Assembly: GCA_934273635.1 (NCBI GenBank)
Contig: CAKQSV010000007.1
Coordinates: 11,600-75,599, forward strand
Reading direction: 5' to 3'
DNA: 64,000 nt
Origin: an uncultured Alphaproteobacteria bacterium
GTDB lineage: Bacteria > Pseudomonadota > Alphaproteobacteria > RF32 > CAG-239
In this document: one piece after another, positions 41,508 to 50,693 of the stretch
Position numbering within the stretch: the stretch's first letter is position 1
How the letters are laid out: the number at the start of each line of letters is the position of its first letter
Translations under genes and position numbers: made by a program
Notes under the pieces: model-generated
Database searches by the model: none
What the model saw: only the letters and a program-made list of their open reading frames with translations
Told to the model about the DNA's origin: nothing

Positions 41508-43127
41508 TTAACTATTGTCGCTCTGATACAACCAACTGCGGATAACATTAACCGCCGCGTCGGGGTTTTTATCAATAAAGTCATTAATCTTACGCACCGA
41601 AGAGGCCTTAATCCGTCCGTCTACCTTATCCATATTTACCATATCATCAAAGTTCATATCATCGTTCAGAAAACTTGATAATAGCATATTATCATCGCGA
41701 CCGGAATCACCAATTAGTTTAGCATCGGATGACGAAGTCGCCGTGTCGAACGCATTGTTTATCAGCGGGCGAATAACCAATAAGATGACCAACACAGCCA
41801 CTATCGCCACACCCAGACCTTCGGACATTCTCATCAGCTCGGCTTTGGTAAAGCCAAAGAACAGCCGCTCGGTTTGTTCCGCCACTTCAGGCATTACATT
41901 AACAAAGCGCATATTTTCAACCTCGACCTTATCGCCGCGTTCGGCGTCAAAGCCCACCGCCGACTTGACAAGCGCGGTGATTTTGTTCATTTCTTCTTGC
42001 GTGCGGGGTTTATAAACCATATTACCGTCGGCGTCTTTTTCATAAACACCATCAACCAACACCGCCACGCTCATGCGCTCAATATCGCCGCTGTTTTTGA
42101 TTTTGTTGCGGATGACTTTGGAGATTTCATAGTTCATAACCTCTTCAGTGCGGGAATTATTGCTATAACTGCCGCTGTTGTTATTAACAACGTCGGCGTT
42201 CGGGATATTTTGCGCCACGCTGACCGGAACCTCACGGCTGTTGTTTACACCCTCTTCGGTAACGGAAGTTTGCGAACGCACCACCTGACTGTCGGGGTCA
42301 TAAATCTCCTCGTTAGTGACGACCTTATCAAAGTTCATCACCAGATTGACCTGCGCGCGAACACTGCCTTCACCCAAAGAATTTTCAAGCAGGCTTTGCA
42401 CCTTTTGCGCGATTTTGCGTTCTTGCTCCATGCGCATAACCTCGTTGTTGGCGGCGGACAAAGCCTCAGGATTTTCAAAGTTTTGCGTGAGCAGATTGCC
42501 GGCGCTGTCGACAATGGCAATATTTTTAACATCAAGTTTAGGCACGGCGGCAGAAACCAACTTTTGAATCGACTGAATACTTGCCAAACTGAGTTTTTTG
42601 CCGTCTTTGGTTTTAATCACCACCGAGGCGCTGGGTTGCTGCTCCTCACGGGAAAACATCTCGCGTTTAGGCAAGACCAAATGCACGCGGGCGCTTTTGA
42701 TGTTATCCACCGAGCGAATCGTTCTTGCCAGCTCTCCCTCAAGCGCGCGCACCAAATTGATATTTTGCACAAAATTGGTTGAGCCGAGCGCGTCGCTGTT
42801 GTCAAAAATTTCATAACCGACACCGGAACCACCGGAAGCGGCGGCAATATCCGCGGTGTTGATACGCAAGCGATTTACGTCATCCGTCGGTACCAAAATG
42901 GTCGTACCGTTATCCGACAACTTATATTTTACGTTTTCCGCCTCAAGCTGAGAGACAATCTGTTTGGCGTTTTCCAAATCCAAATCAGAATAAAGCACGG
43001 CAAAATCGCTATTCCCTATCCTAGAAAACAGATAGCCGAAAAAGCTGATTAAGAACAAAGCCACGCCCGCAAGCGCAATCAAACGCCCCGGAGACAGATT
43101 TTTTAGAGTTTGTAAAAAGTTGTTCAC
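41508..43127 (-). CDS. fliF: Flagellar MS-ring protein FliF
   Basis: The 539-residue protein forms the MS ring. Two membrane helices (LIALAGVALFLISFFGYLFS near the start and GVAIVAVLVILLVIRPLI near residue 440) enclose the periplasmic ring-building domains (FAVLYSDLDLENAKQIVSQL; ALEGELARTIRSVDNIKSAR; VHLVLPKREMFSREEQQPSA). The C-terminus has the FliG-binding segment. A GTG start at 43127 gives VNNFLQTLKNLSPGRL, the usual FliF N-terminus; an upstream TTG at 43154 is less convincing. It begins the main run of motor genes. Confidence 0.95.
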   Translation of the reverse strand: MNNFLQTLKNLSPGRLIALAGVALFLISFFGYLFSRIGNSDFAVLYSDLDLENAKQIVSQLEAENVKYKLSDNGTTILVPTDDVNRLRINTADIAAASGGSGVGYEIFDNSDALGSTNFVQNINLVRALEGELARTIRSVDNIKSARVHLVLPKREMFSREEQQPSASVVIKTKDGKKLSLASIQSIQKLVSAAVPKLDVKNIAIVDSAGNLLTQNFENPEALSAANNEVMRMEQERKIAQKVQSLLENSLGEGSVRAQVNLVMNFDKVVTNEEIYDPDSQVVRSQTSVTEEGVNNSREVPVSVAQNIPNADVVNNNSGSYSNNSRTEEVMNYEISKVIRNKIKNSGDIERMSVAVLVDGVYEKDADGNMVYKPRTQEEMNKITALVKSAVGFDAERGDKVEVENMRFVNVMPEVAEQTERLFFGFTKAELMRMSEGLGVAIVAVLVILLVIRPLINNAFDTATSSSDAKLIGDSGRDDNMLLSSFLNDDMNFDDMVNMDKVDGRIKASSVRKINDFIDKNPDAAVNVIRSWLYQSDNS

Positions 43128-43235
43128 GGCAATTACATCTTTCTTAACACACAAATGTACAATTGTTTATATAACTAGCTTAATTTTCCGCTTATTAAAA
43201 CTCTATATTTGACATATTCACAGCTAAATCGTAAC

Positions 43236-43274
43236 CCCTAAAGGCCCAAGTCTTGTGACTTGAGCCATTTTAGG
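43236..43274 (-). other. Strong stem-loop between flgE and fliF
   Basis: GGCTCAAGTC pairs with GACTTGGGCC around an ACAA loop, and outer bases CCTAAA / TTTAGG extend it. No T run follows on the minus strand, so it may be a rho-dependent site, a processing site or a weak terminator of fliK-flgD-flgE. Confidence 0.6.
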
Positions 43275-43301
43275 AAGAAAAATCAATGAGTTGCTTTATA
43301 A

Positions 43302-45497
43302 CTAAATCATTCTGGTCAGTTCATCAAGCATTTCATCGGCAGTGGTAATAATTTTGGTCGAGGCAGAATAAGCGCGTTGCACAACCACCATATTTGACAA
43401 CTCGTTCGCCAAATCGACCGTTGAATCCTCTAATGAATAAGAGGTGATTTCACCGGCGCCGTTGTCTCCGGCCTGCTTAAGCATAGCCTGTCCGGACTCG
43501 TCGGTCGCAATCCAAACGTTACCGGTCAGAGAGCTCATACCGTTCGGGTTGGAGAATGTTGCGAGCGGCAAAATGGCTATCGGACGGGTCTCACCGTTAT
43601 CAAACACCGCGGTTACAATACCGTTGGCGTCAATATCAACACCGGAGTAGTTACCAAACTTAGCACCGTCTTGTTTGATGTATGAGGTGGTGAAACCGCC
43701 GGAAAGCTGAGTGAAACCGTCACTTGTTCCGACATTACCCATATTGACGGCAATGTTGTTACCATGCGCCGCATCCATATTCTTGGCACCGTTAGCCCAA
43801 GTGATATTCATGCTGTCAATGCCGAAAGATTTAGGCGTACCGTCAGAGTTGAACAAAACAGCCGAAACCTGCGAGCCTTGACGCTTACTGCCGTCAACTA
43901 AGGTAAAGGTGTTTGACAATGTGCCTCCGGTTGCAATCGGAACCCAGCCGTTGCCGGAATCTCTCATTTGACCGCTGACCGCACCGCCAAGATTGGCAAC
44001 ATTAATAGCAATGTCGGCACTGGTTGTCGTGGGCGCAATCTCCAGAGTGTTACCGCTGGCGGTGTAGCACTCGCTGTTCGGCAATTTGGCATTAATGTTG
44101 TTTGACAACAGCTCAACCAGTTTAGAAGTTGAAACGTTAGCGCCGGTTGTAGCCGCGTCAATGCTGATTTCATAAGGGTCACCCGCCGTTCCATCTCCAT
44201 CGTTGGCCGCGCCGGCAACAAACTTAAAGTATTTACCGCCAATCATAAAAGCACCGGCATTGGTATAGGTTGTGGCTGTGGTTGACGTAAAGGTGATTGA
44301 TGCGCAGTTTTTAGAGGCGGTGTCAAGTTCTTCAATCGTAAAGATACCGCTCGGAATACCGGTGGTCTCATTAGGATTGACGGCGCTCTGAACGCAGGCA
44401 AGCGTTTTGCTCGCGTCAATAGTCAAAGCTCCGCCCGAGACTGACTGCACAATTTTAACCGTATTGCCACTGGCTGAAAATCGGTTGCCGGCAGGCATAT
44501 TATCCTGCATGGCAGAAACCAAATTTTTAACCGCCTCGCTTGAAGAAGAAACATCACGAGAAACCGCAATGTTGGTTCCGGCGTATCCGGCAACATCGTC
44601 AACAAACTCAAAAACATAGGTTTTACCGGTACCGGCGTCGGTGATACTGATTTGAGAACCGTTGGTCGGAATTGAATTGAACTCTAACTGACCGGCAGAA
44701 TAGTAAATGCTGTTGTTATCAGCTGAGTTTGTCAGAGTAATGTTGGCGGCGCCTTTGGGGATGCTGACACCCATGCTCCAACTGTTGGAACCAATCTTAT
44801 TATAGTCAATGCTCAAGTTGCTGGCATTACCAAGGCTGTCATAAATCAGCGCTGAGAGTTTTTGCGAACTGCCGATATTATCCGAAGCCGGCAGGTTGGC
44901 TCCCATACTCAACTGCGTGGTAGAAGTGGCGGTACCGCCGATAGTGGCAAGGTTAATCGGTTTGAGGTTGGTGGAGTCAATGATATTGTCATTGATATAA
45001 ACCACACTACCGCTCTCGTCATAATAAGCCTTCATATAGTTAATACCTTGAATATTAACAACAGAGGCTTCCGAAGAACCATCCCACGGCAACAAAGACC
45101 ATGCCTGAGCATAGTAACCGCCGCTGTTGCGCAAATAACCGTTGGTGTCGGCGGTGAAACTACCGGCGCGGGTATAAGCCCAAACATCGCTGTTGCCCGG
45201 GGTGGCTGTCTGATTGACAACAAAATAACCGTTACCGCTGATTGCCAAATCGGTTGATGAGGTTGAAGACGACAGCAAACCCTGCGCGCTGATGTCTTGT
45301 CTGGACACAGACTGCACGCCGCCCGAAGCATAGTTGCTGCTTGAGGTTTGTTTGGTCACCAAAGTTTTAAAGGCCGTATTGGTACCCTTATAACCAACGG
45401 TGCTGATATTGGAAATATTATCCGAAATCGCACTCAGAGCGCTGGATTGTGATGCCAGTCCCGAAACGCCGGATCTCATTGAACCTAAAATACTCAT
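43302..45497 (-). CDS. flgE: Flagellar hook protein FlgE
   Basis: The 731-residue protein is the hook subunit. The N-terminal SVSGL-type start (RSGVSGLASQSSALSAISDN) and ISNISTVGYKGTNTAFKTLV are the conserved D0 helix, and the C-terminus (DLANELSNMVVVQRAYSAST, then IITTADEMLDELTRM) is the matching helix. The middle is long and Ser/Thr/Asn-rich, so the hook subunit is large, as in many Alphaproteobacteria. AGGAGAAAA precedes the ATG. It closes the fliK-flgD-flgE unit and is followed by a strong stem-loop. Confidence 0.95.
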   Translation of the reverse strand: MSILGSMRSGVSGLASQSSALSAISDNISNISTVGYKGTNTAFKTLVTKQTSSSNYASGGVQSVSRQDISAQGLLSSSTSSTDLAISGNGYFVVNQTATPGNSDVWAYTRAGSFTADTNGYLRNSGGYYAQAWSLLPWDGSSEASVVNIQGINYMKAYYDESGSVVYINDNIIDSTNLKPINLATIGGTATSTTQLSMGANLPASDNIGSSQKLSALIYDSLGNASNLSIDYNKIGSNSWSMGVSIPKGAANITLTNSADNNSIYYSAGQLEFNSIPTNGSQISITDAGTGKTYVFEFVDDVAGYAGTNIAVSRDVSSSSEAVKNLVSAMQDNMPAGNRFSASGNTVKIVQSVSGGALTIDASKTLACVQSAVNPNETTGIPSGIFTIEELDTASKNCASITFTSTTATTYTNAGAFMIGGKYFKFVAGAANDGDGTAGDPYEISIDAATTGANVSTSKLVELLSNNINAKLPNSECYTASGNTLEIAPTTTSADIAINVANLGGAVSGQMRDSGNGWVPIATGGTLSNTFTLVDGSKRQGSQVSAVLFNSDGTPKSFGIDSMNITWANGAKNMDAAHGNNIAVNMGNVGTSDGFTQLSGGFTTSYIKQDGAKFGNYSGVDIDANGIVTAVFDNGETRPIAILPLATFSNPNGMSSLTGNVWIATDESGQAMLKQAGDNGAGEITSYSLEDSTVDLANELSNMVVVQRAYSASTKIITTADEMLDELTRMI

Positions 45498-45521
45498 TGT
45501 TTTTCTCCTAAAGTCTTATAA

Positions 45522-46343
45522 TTATAATACAAGCGCAGCTGCTTTGGCCGCATCTGAGATGGCATCAATTACTTCGCCCATTATTGATTGTTGTGCCGCA
45601 ACTTTCTGTTCGGCGGAATTGTTCCCGTCTTCGGTTTTGTCTGACGAGGGGTTGTTTTTATCAAAATAATCTCCATCGCGAATAGTCAAAATATCGCTGA
45701 GGTTAGCGGTTACCGAATCGCCAAGACCGATGTAAACGCCGTTACTGTCACTCGCAACACCCGTCACCTTGCCCAAAACCGTGGTGATAACATTGGCATT
45801 GGTTTCGCCCGATGCCACGTTCGTGCTCACAACAATCTGGTAGGCTCCGTCTTTAAGCTGATTGCCGTCTTTGTCTTTGCCGTCCCATTTGAAGTTGTGC
45901 GTGCCGGAGACTTTGTTGCCGGTTTCGGTATAAACGATATTACCACTGCTGTCTTTGACCATAATCGTGCAACTGTTCACATCCTTATCCAAAGTGTAGG
46001 TTGCTTGCGCTTTGCCGCCCTCAAGAGGCATAACATCACCCAAAACCTGCGCCACTTTGCCAATATAAGAGACCGCTTGCGCGCCAAGATTATTGTTATT
46101 TAACGCAATCAACGAATCTAATTTGGCGTTGGTTTGAATCGCCTGCTCAACATTAGAGTACTGTACCAACTGACTGGTGAACTCGGAAGTATCCGTCGGA
46201 TCAAGCGGATCCTGATATTTCAACTGCGTGGTCAGCAAGGTCAAAAAGGTATTCATATCGGCGGACAATGTCTTAGACGCCGAGGAAGTACTCGAATTAG
46301 CCGTGCTTGAAGCATACCCATTAATTGCACTTATATCTGTCAT
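45522..46343 (-). CDS. flgD: Hook assembly scaffold FlgD
   Basis: The 273-residue protein is the hook cap FlgD. The N-terminal motif MNTFLTLLTTQLKYQDPLDP followed by TSEFTSQLVQYSNVEQAIQ is diagnostic. A FlgD-type Ig-like domain (KVSGTHNFKWDGKDKDGNQL) and Tudor-like part follow. A Ser/Thr-rich linker and a 50-residue acidic tail extend the protein past the usual length. AGGGAG precedes the ATG. It lies between fliK and flgE. Confidence 0.95.
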   Translation of the reverse strand: MTDISAINGYASSTANSSTSSASKTLSADMNTFLTLLTTQLKYQDPLDPTDTSEFTSQLVQYSNVEQAIQTNAKLDSLIALNNNNLGAQAVSYIGKVAQVLGDVMPLEGGKAQATYTLDKDVNSCTIMVKDSSGNIVYTETGNKVSGTHNFKWDGKDKDGNQLKDGAYQIVVSTNVASGETNANVITTVLGKVTGVASDSNGVYIGLGDSVTANLSDILTIRDGDYFDKNNPSSDKTEDGNNSAEQKVAAQQSIMGEVIDAISDAAKAAALVL

Positions 46344-46354
46344 GGTTTTTCTCC

Positions 46355-47941
46355 CTAAACTCTAATATTTACGCCATCAACGCCGATATAATCGTTAGCG
46401 GCGGTTTCTTCCGCAACATCTTGTGTGATAACTTCACCGATAAAAGTTCTGAGGCGCTCGCGCTCATTATTGTTTTGTTCATCCCCGCGGTAGCTGAAAC
46501 TGAAACTGCCGTCTTCGGTTTGAAAACCGGCATTATCAAACACTTGCTTAAGGGCGCTCAAATCTTTTTGCAACAGCTCCATGGTGTTGGCATCAGAAGC
46601 TACGATATGCGCCTGCAAACGCCCGTCTTTGCTGATTTGCATTTTGATTTCAAGATGACCGAGCTCGGCCGGCTTGAGCTGAATTTCAATTTTATCAACG
46701 CCCTTAATTGCCGACTGGGTGATATTAACCTTAATCTGCTCGGCAACCTCGCGGGTTAAGCCTTTGTCATAGGCATCTTTGAACGAAGTGTCGGTTGCGG
46801 TATTTTGATTGACAGCGTTCACCGAGCGCGCCCCCTCGCCCGCTACAAACACCTGAGAAGAAGACAACCCCGCGCTTTCAGCACGCGTGACGGCAACTTC
46901 CGCCTGAGTCTCGACTTCAACATTGGCGACCTCTTCCGCCACGTTTAACACCGCGGCTTGCGGCTGAACGGAAGTCTCAGCTTTTTGCGACTCAACTTTA
47001 ACTTCTGGCTGAACCTCAGCCATATCGTCCTGAATAGTGGTCGGCTCGACCTCGACAACTTCATCAAACAGCGGCGTAAGCGGCTTGTCCGTCAGCGAAT
47101 CGGTCACTTTGTCTTCTTTGACCGAAACTTTGACGGCAACGGCGGTATCTTCCGGCAACAACTCGGCAATTTTTTCCTCTTGCGCGGCGATAACTTCTTC
47201 CGGCAGAATATCAACCTGATTGTCTACCGGCAAAACCTGCTTGGCAACCGTCGGCGTGGCAACAACTTCAGCTTCAACCGGCGCATCTTCTTGAACCATG
47301 ATTCGCGGCTGTTCAATATTTTCATCCGCAATAACCGGCGTTACAGGCGGAATAACAACCTCAGCAGGTTGCGCAGTTTCAGACATTTGCGGAACAACAT
47401 TTTCAGCAACATCCATAACCGGCACCACGTTTTCAGGCTCAACCGAAACCGCGGCAGGCTCAACCTCAAGCACAGGCATTGTAACATAGCCCACAACCGA
47501 CTCTACAATCTCTGCTACCATGTCGCCGTTCTCATCAACAACAGGAGCTACAACCGCTTCATCGGGATTTTCCGTCGGCATGGATTCTTGCGCTTGCGGC
47601 TTGTCAGACACAACGGTATTATCCGCCTGAGTGTCGTCTTTTGAGGTCTTTTTAGATTGAGACTGATTTTTCGCGGGCTTTTCCTTAGGTTCAGACTTAG
47701 CCTCGTCCGCGCTTGCGCTACGGTTAGCGGTTTTATCGGCTGTTTTAACTTCAACAGACGAGGTTTGTTGCTGATAATCCGCCGCAACATCATCCTTGCC
47801 CGCAGTCACACTTTCAACCTTGGGTTTGGCGCTTGCCGTTTTAATCATATCAGCAAAGCTCTCGGAAGCAGAGGATTGCTTCTTTCCCTCTCCGGTTGTC
47901 ATCGCCTTAAGTAAGCTGCTATTTAAGTCTGTTATCTGCAT
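46355..47941 (-). CDS. fliK: Hook-length control protein FliK
   Basis: The 528-residue protein has a long Val/Glu/Pro-rich disordered region (for example VVAPVVDENGDMVAEIVESV) and a C-terminal Flg_hook domain: VDKIEIQLKPAELGHLEIKM followed by HIVASDANTMELLQKDLSAL and FDNAGFQTEDGSFSFSY. This is the FliK layout, in which length sensing and the export specificity switch occur. The start at 47941 follows AGG-GAG by a few bases; an upstream ATG at 47962 is less likely. A strong sigma-54 promoter lies 38 bases upstream (47979-47995). Confidence 0.92.
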   Translation of the reverse strand: MQITDLNSSLLKAMTTGEGKKQSSASESFADMIKTASAKPKVESVTAGKDDVAADYQQQTSSVEVKTADKTANRSASADEAKSEPKEKPAKNQSQSKKTSKDDTQADNTVVSDKPQAQESMPTENPDEAVVAPVVDENGDMVAEIVESVVGYVTMPVLEVEPAAVSVEPENVVPVMDVAENVVPQMSETAQPAEVVIPPVTPVIADENIEQPRIMVQEDAPVEAEVVATPTVAKQVLPVDNQVDILPEEVIAAQEEKIAELLPEDTAVAVKVSVKEDKVTDSLTDKPLTPLFDEVVEVEPTTIQDDMAEVQPEVKVESQKAETSVQPQAAVLNVAEEVANVEVETQAEVAVTRAESAGLSSSQVFVAGEGARSVNAVNQNTATDTSFKDAYDKGLTREVAEQIKVNITQSAIKGVDKIEIQLKPAELGHLEIKMQISKDGRLQAHIVASDANTMELLQKDLSALKQVFDNAGFQTEDGSFSFSYRGDEQNNNERERLRTFIGEVITQDVAEETAANDYIGVDGVNIRV

Positions 47942-47978
47942 GGTCTCACGCCTAAAAAACAATTATTTGCTTTTAATA

Positions 47979-47995
47979 TGCAAATAGCGTGCCAA
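47979..47995 (-). promoter_or_regulatory. Sigma-54 promoter of fliK-flgD-flgE
   Basis: On the minus strand TTGGCACGCTATTTGCA matches the -24/-12 consensus TGGCACG-N4-TTGC at every fixed base with the right spacing. Since FlbD is encoded 8 kb away in the same cluster, it is the expected activator. The regulator's own binding site was not looked for. Confidence 0.9.
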
Positions 47996-48011
47996 AAAAA
48001 ACATACAGATA

Positions 48012-48042
48012 TAAAAAAAGGATAAAGCTTTCACCTTATCCT
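48012..48042 (-). terminator. Terminator of flaF
   Basis: AGGATAAG / CTTTATCCT hairpin followed by eight T on the minus strand, between flaF and the sigma-54 promoter of fliK, so flaF forms its own unit. Confidence 0.88.
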
Positions 48043-48066
48043 CGGACGCAATCTTATTATATGGGT

Positions 48067-48450
48067 TTAGTCGGTGGCTTTGCCGTTCAGCCCGCGGGCG
48101 ATATTCATATTGATATTAATCAAAACATCCAACCCCTCGGGACGAGGTTTTCCTAATAGCTCTATCGTGCGCTTGAACACAAAAGCGGCTAGCTGTAAAA
48201 TGCTGTTGCGCACCGTTTGCGGCTGAGGGCAATCATCCTCTTTCATGGCACTGGCAATCACGCTCCACAGCAATTTATTTTTCTCTAATGCTTCAGGCAG
48301 ATTTGTTTTTTCGGTCTCCCAATGTTCCTTAATGCGATTGAGCGCCGACGCCGTGCAGATAAACGCCCGACTTTCAAGCTCGATTTGGGTTAAACCCTCT
48401 TTTTGAGTGGAGGCATAATTGCCCGCGCAACCTTGTGATGATGGATACAT
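48067..48450 (-). CDS. flaF: Flagellar biosynthesis regulator FlaF
   Basis: The 127-residue protein belongs to the FlaF family, an alphaproteobacterial partner of FlbT that helps flagellin secretion and synthesis. Marks are a Tyr/Ser-rich start, QIELESRAFICTASALNRIK, and FVFKRTIELLGKPRPEGLDV. The ATG at 48450 lies just after GAGAG; a TTG 12 bases earlier is less likely. Flagellin and flbT are not in this window. It has its own terminator. Confidence 0.9.
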   Translation of the reverse strand: MYPSSQGCAGNYASTQKEGLTQIELESRAFICTASALNRIKEHWETEKTNLPEALEKNKLLWSVIASAMKEDDCPQPQTVRNSILQLAAFVFKRTIELLGKPRPEGLDVLININMNIARGLNGKATD

Positions 48451-48540
48451 TTTTACTCTCAAATAACTTCACGTTTATAAAATATTTATTAACATAATTT
48501 AGTTAATTTATTCTTATAGGTCAAATAAAAGGTGATGAAA

Positions 48541-49386
48541 ATGAAAAATTTTATAAAAATCGTTTGCGGGATGCTGTGTTTGATTATGCTATGTTCACAG
48601 GCAGACGCGTTGGTTAAGGCGCGTAAAAAGGTTTTGAACGCCGGCTCGCGGTTATGGGTCACGTCTTTTATTGACTATCCGCCGTTTGGCACGCTCAGCA
48701 AATATCGCGACGGAATCGACACGGTTTTTCAGCCGTTTATTGATGTCTTCAACGCCTCGGGCGATAATGAAATGCAATATTTTGCCTCCGGAACTTATGA
48801 TAATTTGATTTTTGATACCGTCAGCGGACGCGTTGACGTGATTTTAGGCGCTTATTACGACACCAGAAAATACGACGGCTTGGAGCTGGTTTATCCCTCG
48901 TTGCTCAACAATCCGCTCGTTGTTGTCACCATGCCCGACAATAACCTCAATATCAAAACAAAAGACGACCTCAAAAAGCTGAAAGGCGCGATGGACAGTC
49001 GCGAGTACATAGCCGACTATGTAACCAATGAGCTTAAGTCGTATAAAATTCAAAAATTCGATGACTCCGAAAAACTATACGAACAGTTGTTTATCGGCAA
49101 TGTGGATTATATTCTGACCAGCCGCTATTACGGCGCTTTAGAACAAGCCAAGCTCGGCATTCGCGATATGGTGCAAATGTCTAAAAAAGCCGTGTGGGAT
49201 ATGCCGCTGTTTATCGCCGTATCCAAAGTCACACGCAAAGGAGCGTTTACCGCAAACACCATCCGCGAGGTGATTAAGGCCAATCAGAACAAAATCAAGC
49301 AACAGATTGAGCAACGCGTCGTTGATGAAATCCGTAAAGCAGACGAGGCCAGCGTTGGTATTGTGCCGCCGGCTTATGTAAAATAA
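48541..49386 (+). CDS. Periplasmic solute-binding protein (family 3)
   Basis: The 281-residue protein starts with a signal peptide (MKNFIKIVCGMLCLIMLCSQ, cleavage near ADA) and has the amino-acid-binding fold: LWVTSFIDYPPFGTLS, YDNLIFDTVSGRVDVILGAY and LVVVTMPDNNLNIKTKDDLK. It is single-domain and lacks an associated ABC permease or ATPase here, so it may feed a distant transporter or act as a sensor. The ATG at 48541 lies eight bases after AAAGG; earlier in-frame starts at 48532 and 48535 are too close to it. It is divergent from flaF. Confidence 0.88.
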   Translation: MKNFIKIVCGMLCLIMLCSQADALVKARKKVLNAGSRLWVTSFIDYPPFGTLSKYRDGIDTVFQPFIDVFNASGDNEMQYFASGTYDNLIFDTVSGRVDVILGAYYDTRKYDGLELVYPSLLNNPLVVVTMPDNNLNIKTKDDLKKLKGAMDSREYIADYVTNELKSYKIQKFDDSEKLYEQLFIGNVDYILTSRYYGALEQAKLGIRDMVQMSKKAVWDMPLFIAVSKVTRKGAFTANTIREVIKANQNKIKQQIEQRVVDEIRKADEASVGIVPPAYVK

Positions 49387-49411
49387 GTTGTATGCAGTTT
49401 GCATCTGGTGA

Positions 49412-49440
49412 TTGACCTGCGCTCTCGGGTTTGTTATGCT
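49412..49440 (+). promoter_or_regulatory. Promoter of the GST-lipoprotein unit
   Basis: TTGACC at 49412-49417 and TATGCT at 49435-49440 are 17 bases apart, about 33 bases before the gene. Confidence 0.65.
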
Positions 49441-49472
49441 GTGGATTAATTAACCTAGCAAGGGGCTAAATT

Positions 49473-50138
49473 ATGGTTTTGCTAATTCAACATTCCGCAT
49501 CTCCCGTGTCGAGAAAAGTGCGCGTGATTATGAGCGAAAAGAAAATGCTGTTCGTTTTGCGCGAGGAAGAGCCTTGGAAACTGTCGCAAGAGTGCCTGAA
49601 ACTGAATCCGGCCGGCGAGCTGCCGATATTTATTTATGACGGCAACGTGCTCTGCGGAAACAATGCTATTTGCGAATTTTTGGAAGAAACCACAAAAGAC
49701 TACAAACTCTTGCCAAACACCCCCAAAGAACGTGCGGAAGTCAGGCGCTTGACCGAGTGGTTTGACGTTAAGTTTTATCGTGAGGTTTATCGCAATATCG
49801 CGTTTGAAAAAATTGACCGGCGCTTTGCATACGGTTCGGCTCCGGATTCCCGATTATTGAAAACCGGATACAATAACCTGTCTTTCCATTTGGAATATAT
49901 TGACTGGTTGGCGGAACAAAACAATTATCTGGCCGGCGACACGTTCTCAATGGCGGATATTTCAGCCGCGGCAAACCTCTCGATTTTGGACTATTTGGGC
50001 GATGTGCCGTGGGATGACTACAAAAACGCCAAACTTTGGTATTCTAAAATAAAATCGCGCCCAAGCTTTAAGGATATTCTCAAAGACAATATCCGCGGTA
50101 TTTTGCCGGCAAGAAGTTATGCTGATTTGGATTTTTAA
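49473..50138 (+). CDS. Glutathione S-transferase family protein
   Basis: The 221-residue protein has a thioredoxin-like N-terminal domain (SPVSRKVRVIMSEKKML, then NPAGELPIFIYDGNVLCGNN with the conserved cis-Pro and the GNNAICEFLEE motif) and a helical C-terminal domain ending in YLAGDTFSMADISAAANLSI, the GST-C signature. Substrate is unknown; the overall form is close to SspA/GST-like proteins. AAGGGG precedes the ATG. The lipoprotein gene begins two bases after its stop. Confidence 0.92.
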   Translation: MVLLIQHSASPVSRKVRVIMSEKKMLFVLREEEPWKLSQECLKLNPAGELPIFIYDGNVLCGNNAICEFLEETTKDYKLLPNTPKERAEVRRLTEWFDVKFYREVYRNIAFEKIDRRFAYGSAPDSRLLKTGYNNLSFHLEYIDWLAEQNNYLAGDTFSMADISAAANLSILDYLGDVPWDDYKNAKLWYSKIKSRPSFKDILKDNIRGILPARSYADLDF

Positions 50139-50139
50139 G

Positions 50140-50607
50140 ATGAAAAAAGCGCTTATTGTTTCAACTTTGGTCGGGTTATTGTGCGGATGCAGTTGGTTGT
50201 ATTCCGACTCAGCGCAAGGGCAAGTGATTTATCACTGGGAGCGCCCGAGAACAGGTATTGAAAAATTCTCTCGCGACCACTCCGAGTGTATGCGTATTGC
50301 CGAGGGGTTGCACGTTCCCGACTTTAGAACATGGTTCTTTTCTGAAGAAACCAAACTTGACTTGCGCGCCAACTGGCACGCCGAACGCGGCATTTGGGCA
50401 AGTTATGTCGCCTATCCGGGGGCGCAACCGGTGATGGTGCGTTCTCTGCGCGACAATGCCGGCTCAAGCCCGCGCAAGTATCGCGTTTGCATGGAAAAGC
50501 GCGGCTATACCCACCGCAAAGACGATATTCCGACCACGACTAACCTTTATATCTATAAACCGCAGCGGATGTTGCAGGATATTCCGTTCTCTAACGATAT
50601 TTTCTGA
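50140..50607 (+). CDS. Lipoprotein of unknown function
   Basis: The 155-residue product has a lipoprotein signal (MKKALIVSTLVGLLCGC, acylated Cys17, then Ser). The mature part contains HWERPRTGIEKFSRDHSECM, FRTWFFSEETKLDLRANW and KYRVCMEKRGYTHRKDDIP, a pattern of Cys and basic residues seen in small conserved lipoproteins; I cannot name the family. It follows the GST gene by two bases. Ser at +2 favours outer-membrane sorting in the classical rule. Confidence 0.72.
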   Translation: MKKALIVSTLVGLLCGCSWLYSDSAQGQVIYHWERPRTGIEKFSRDHSECMRIAEGLHVPDFRTWFFSEETKLDLRANWHAERGIWASYVAYPGAQPVMVRSLRDNAGSSPRKYRVCMEKRGYTHRKDDIPTTTNLYIYKPQRMLQDIPFSNDIF

Positions 50608-50693
50608 GAGAGCTGAAGATGCTGCAACCTGTGAGATATCTCGGCTTACAGTATATTCTATCCTCAAGAAAGAGCGTTATTGTAATTTGAATT

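Noticed and set aside
41874..42782. 302-residue open frame opposite fliF
   Set aside because: Antisense shadow of fliF with no support of its own.
46958..47644. 228-residue Asn/Arg-rich frame opposite fliK
   Set aside because: Mirror of the Val/Glu-rich repeat region of FliK; not a natural protein composition.
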